A DNA stretch of 64,000 nt from Halobellus rarus (GTDB taxonomy: Archaea; Halobacteriota; Halobacteria; Halobacteriales; Haloferacaceae): contig NZ_JANHDI010000010.1 in assembly GCF_024494595.1 (NCBI RefSeq), positions 148,160 through 212,159 on the forward strand, written 5' to 3'. The notes beneath the pieces were generated by a model. It was not told where the DNA came from. It saw nothing but the letters and a program-made list of their open reading frames with translations, and made no database searches. Numbering within the stretch: position 1 is the stretch's first letter; each line of letters starts with the position of its first letter. Below are positions 63,716 to 64,000 of this stretch, in pieces. Position numbers and translations under genes: made by a program.

Positions 63716-63791
63716 AGCCAAGGGCCGGATTTGAACCGGCGATGGGCGGCTCTGCAGGCCGCTGCGTTAGGCCGAACTCTGCCACCTTGGC
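63716..63791 (-). tRNA. tRNA-Cys (GCA), repeat unit 2, next to the intact-looking 5S gene
   Basis: This copy is identical to the tRNA-Cys at 60588-60663. It is the one co-linear with the 5S gene that runs off the window, so it is the natural last gene of the rrn operon. Its 3' end also carries the 13-bp match to the left attachment core, so excision could use either tRNA copy. Confidence 0.93.
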
Positions 63792-63885
63792 GCACCTCAC
63801 ACTATTGCGTTTCAGCGTTTAAGCCTAGCGGTACGACGTGAAAGGCGAAGCGGGCGCTCGGGGGGTGCTCCGCTTCGAAATGAAG

Positions 63886-63918
63886 AGAGCCCACGAGACA
63901 CCGCGTCTCGTGGGCTCT
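63886..63918. other. 14-bp perfect hairpin between 5S rRNA and tRNA-Cys, repeat unit 2
   Basis: This is the same stem-loop as at 60758-60790, here in its native place between 5S rRNA and tRNA-Cys. It supports a processing role in the rrn transcript. Confidence 0.7.
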
Positions 63919-63936
63919 TTGAATGAGTGTATGAGT

Positions 63937-64000
63937 GGGAGGCGGCGAGCCAGTGTTCCCAGAGGATCGCTCACTCCAGTACTTGCTGACACGCTGGCAG
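63937..64000 (-). rRNA. 5S rRNA, 3' end only (runs off the window)
   Basis: The minus strand reads ...CCAGCG, AGTACTGGAGTGAGCG, CCTCTGGGAA, GGCTCGCCGCC, which aligns with the last half of haloarchaeal 5S rRNA. About 64 nt are inside the window and the 5' half lies beyond position 64000. It is followed by the processing hairpin and tRNA-Cys. This places the right edge of the window in an rRNA operon transcribed leftward. Confidence 0.9.

Larger units (their letters stand above)
60865..63992. repeat. 3128-bp tandem direct repeat, unit 2
   Basis: This unit directly abuts unit 1. It begins inside the PIN gene and runs into 5S rRNA, where the copy continues past 63992 as normal 5S sequence. The identity over its length suggests a very recent event or an assembly error. 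Confidence 0.92.

Noticed and set aside
1..64000. CRISPR arrays or cas genes
   Set aside because: No regularly spaced 25-40 bp repeats and no Cas-like proteins were seen anywhere in the window.

Overview
The window reads as chromosome of a haloarchaeon (class Halobacteria). The housekeeping left end is GC-rich, the proteins are strongly acidic, one secreted lipoprotein carries a Tat signal, small CxxC proteins are frequent, and the right edge holds the end of an archaeal rRNA operon (5S rRNA followed by tRNA-Cys, minus strand). No genus can be assigned from the sequence alone.

Layout. (1) 1-9000 is ordinary chromosome: glycerophosphodiester phosphodiesterase, an MgtC/DUF4010 membrane protein, an iron-type ABC binding lipoprotein behind two palindromic operators, a zinc alcohol dehydrogenase, a VOC protein, small zinc proteins and a DUF5995 protein. 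(2) 9001-60600 looks like one integrated island of about 51.6 kb. At 9001-9021 lies a tyrosine-recombinase-type core (7-bp arms around a 7-bp spacer) that shares 13 bp with the 3' end of the tRNA-Cys gene at 60588-60663, and an integrase gene starts 44 bp further in. (3) 9065-22981 is the mobility and replication part: integrase, a three-gene operon with no recognised function, a TumE-like toxin/antitoxin pair, an active recombinase followed by a catalytically dead paralogue with a C-terminal helix-turn-helix, an orphan MCM helicase behind a large inverted repeat, and ParA with a small partner. (4) 22987-55242 is a composite defence locus. Its backbone is a type 5 BREX set (brxA, two brxC/pglY ATPases, brxB, pglX, pglZ, brxHII). 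Nested in it are a Kiwa pair (kwaA-kwaB), an AbiE-like toxin/antitoxin pair with a clear operator, a PDDEXK nuclease overlapping brxHII, and a divergent AddB-like nuclease plus AddA/UvrD-like helicase-nuclease. A segment with a rhomboid protease and small membrane proteins separates pglX from pglZ. (5) 55361-58301 holds an AT-rich trypsin-like protease and a PIN-protein pair. (6) 57737-60864 and 60865-63992 are two copies of a 3128-bp direct tandem repeat containing small zinc proteins, an HNH protein, tRNA-Cys and a 5S fragment. The window ends inside the 5S gene.

Working model. An integrative plasmid-like element (integrase, MCM, ParA) entered the tRNA-Cys gene at the end of an rRNA operon and carries layered anti-virus systems. 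BREX would provide self-marking and block unmodified DNA, Kiwa is a membrane-linked system, the RecB-like pair could process foreign DNA ends, and the toxin/antitoxin pairs could stabilise the island. The most novel candidates are the three-gene operon at 11145-14136, the AddAB-like pair starting 6 bp from brxA, and the active/dead recombinase pair. The tandem duplication through tRNA-Cys and 5S is the most striking structural feature.
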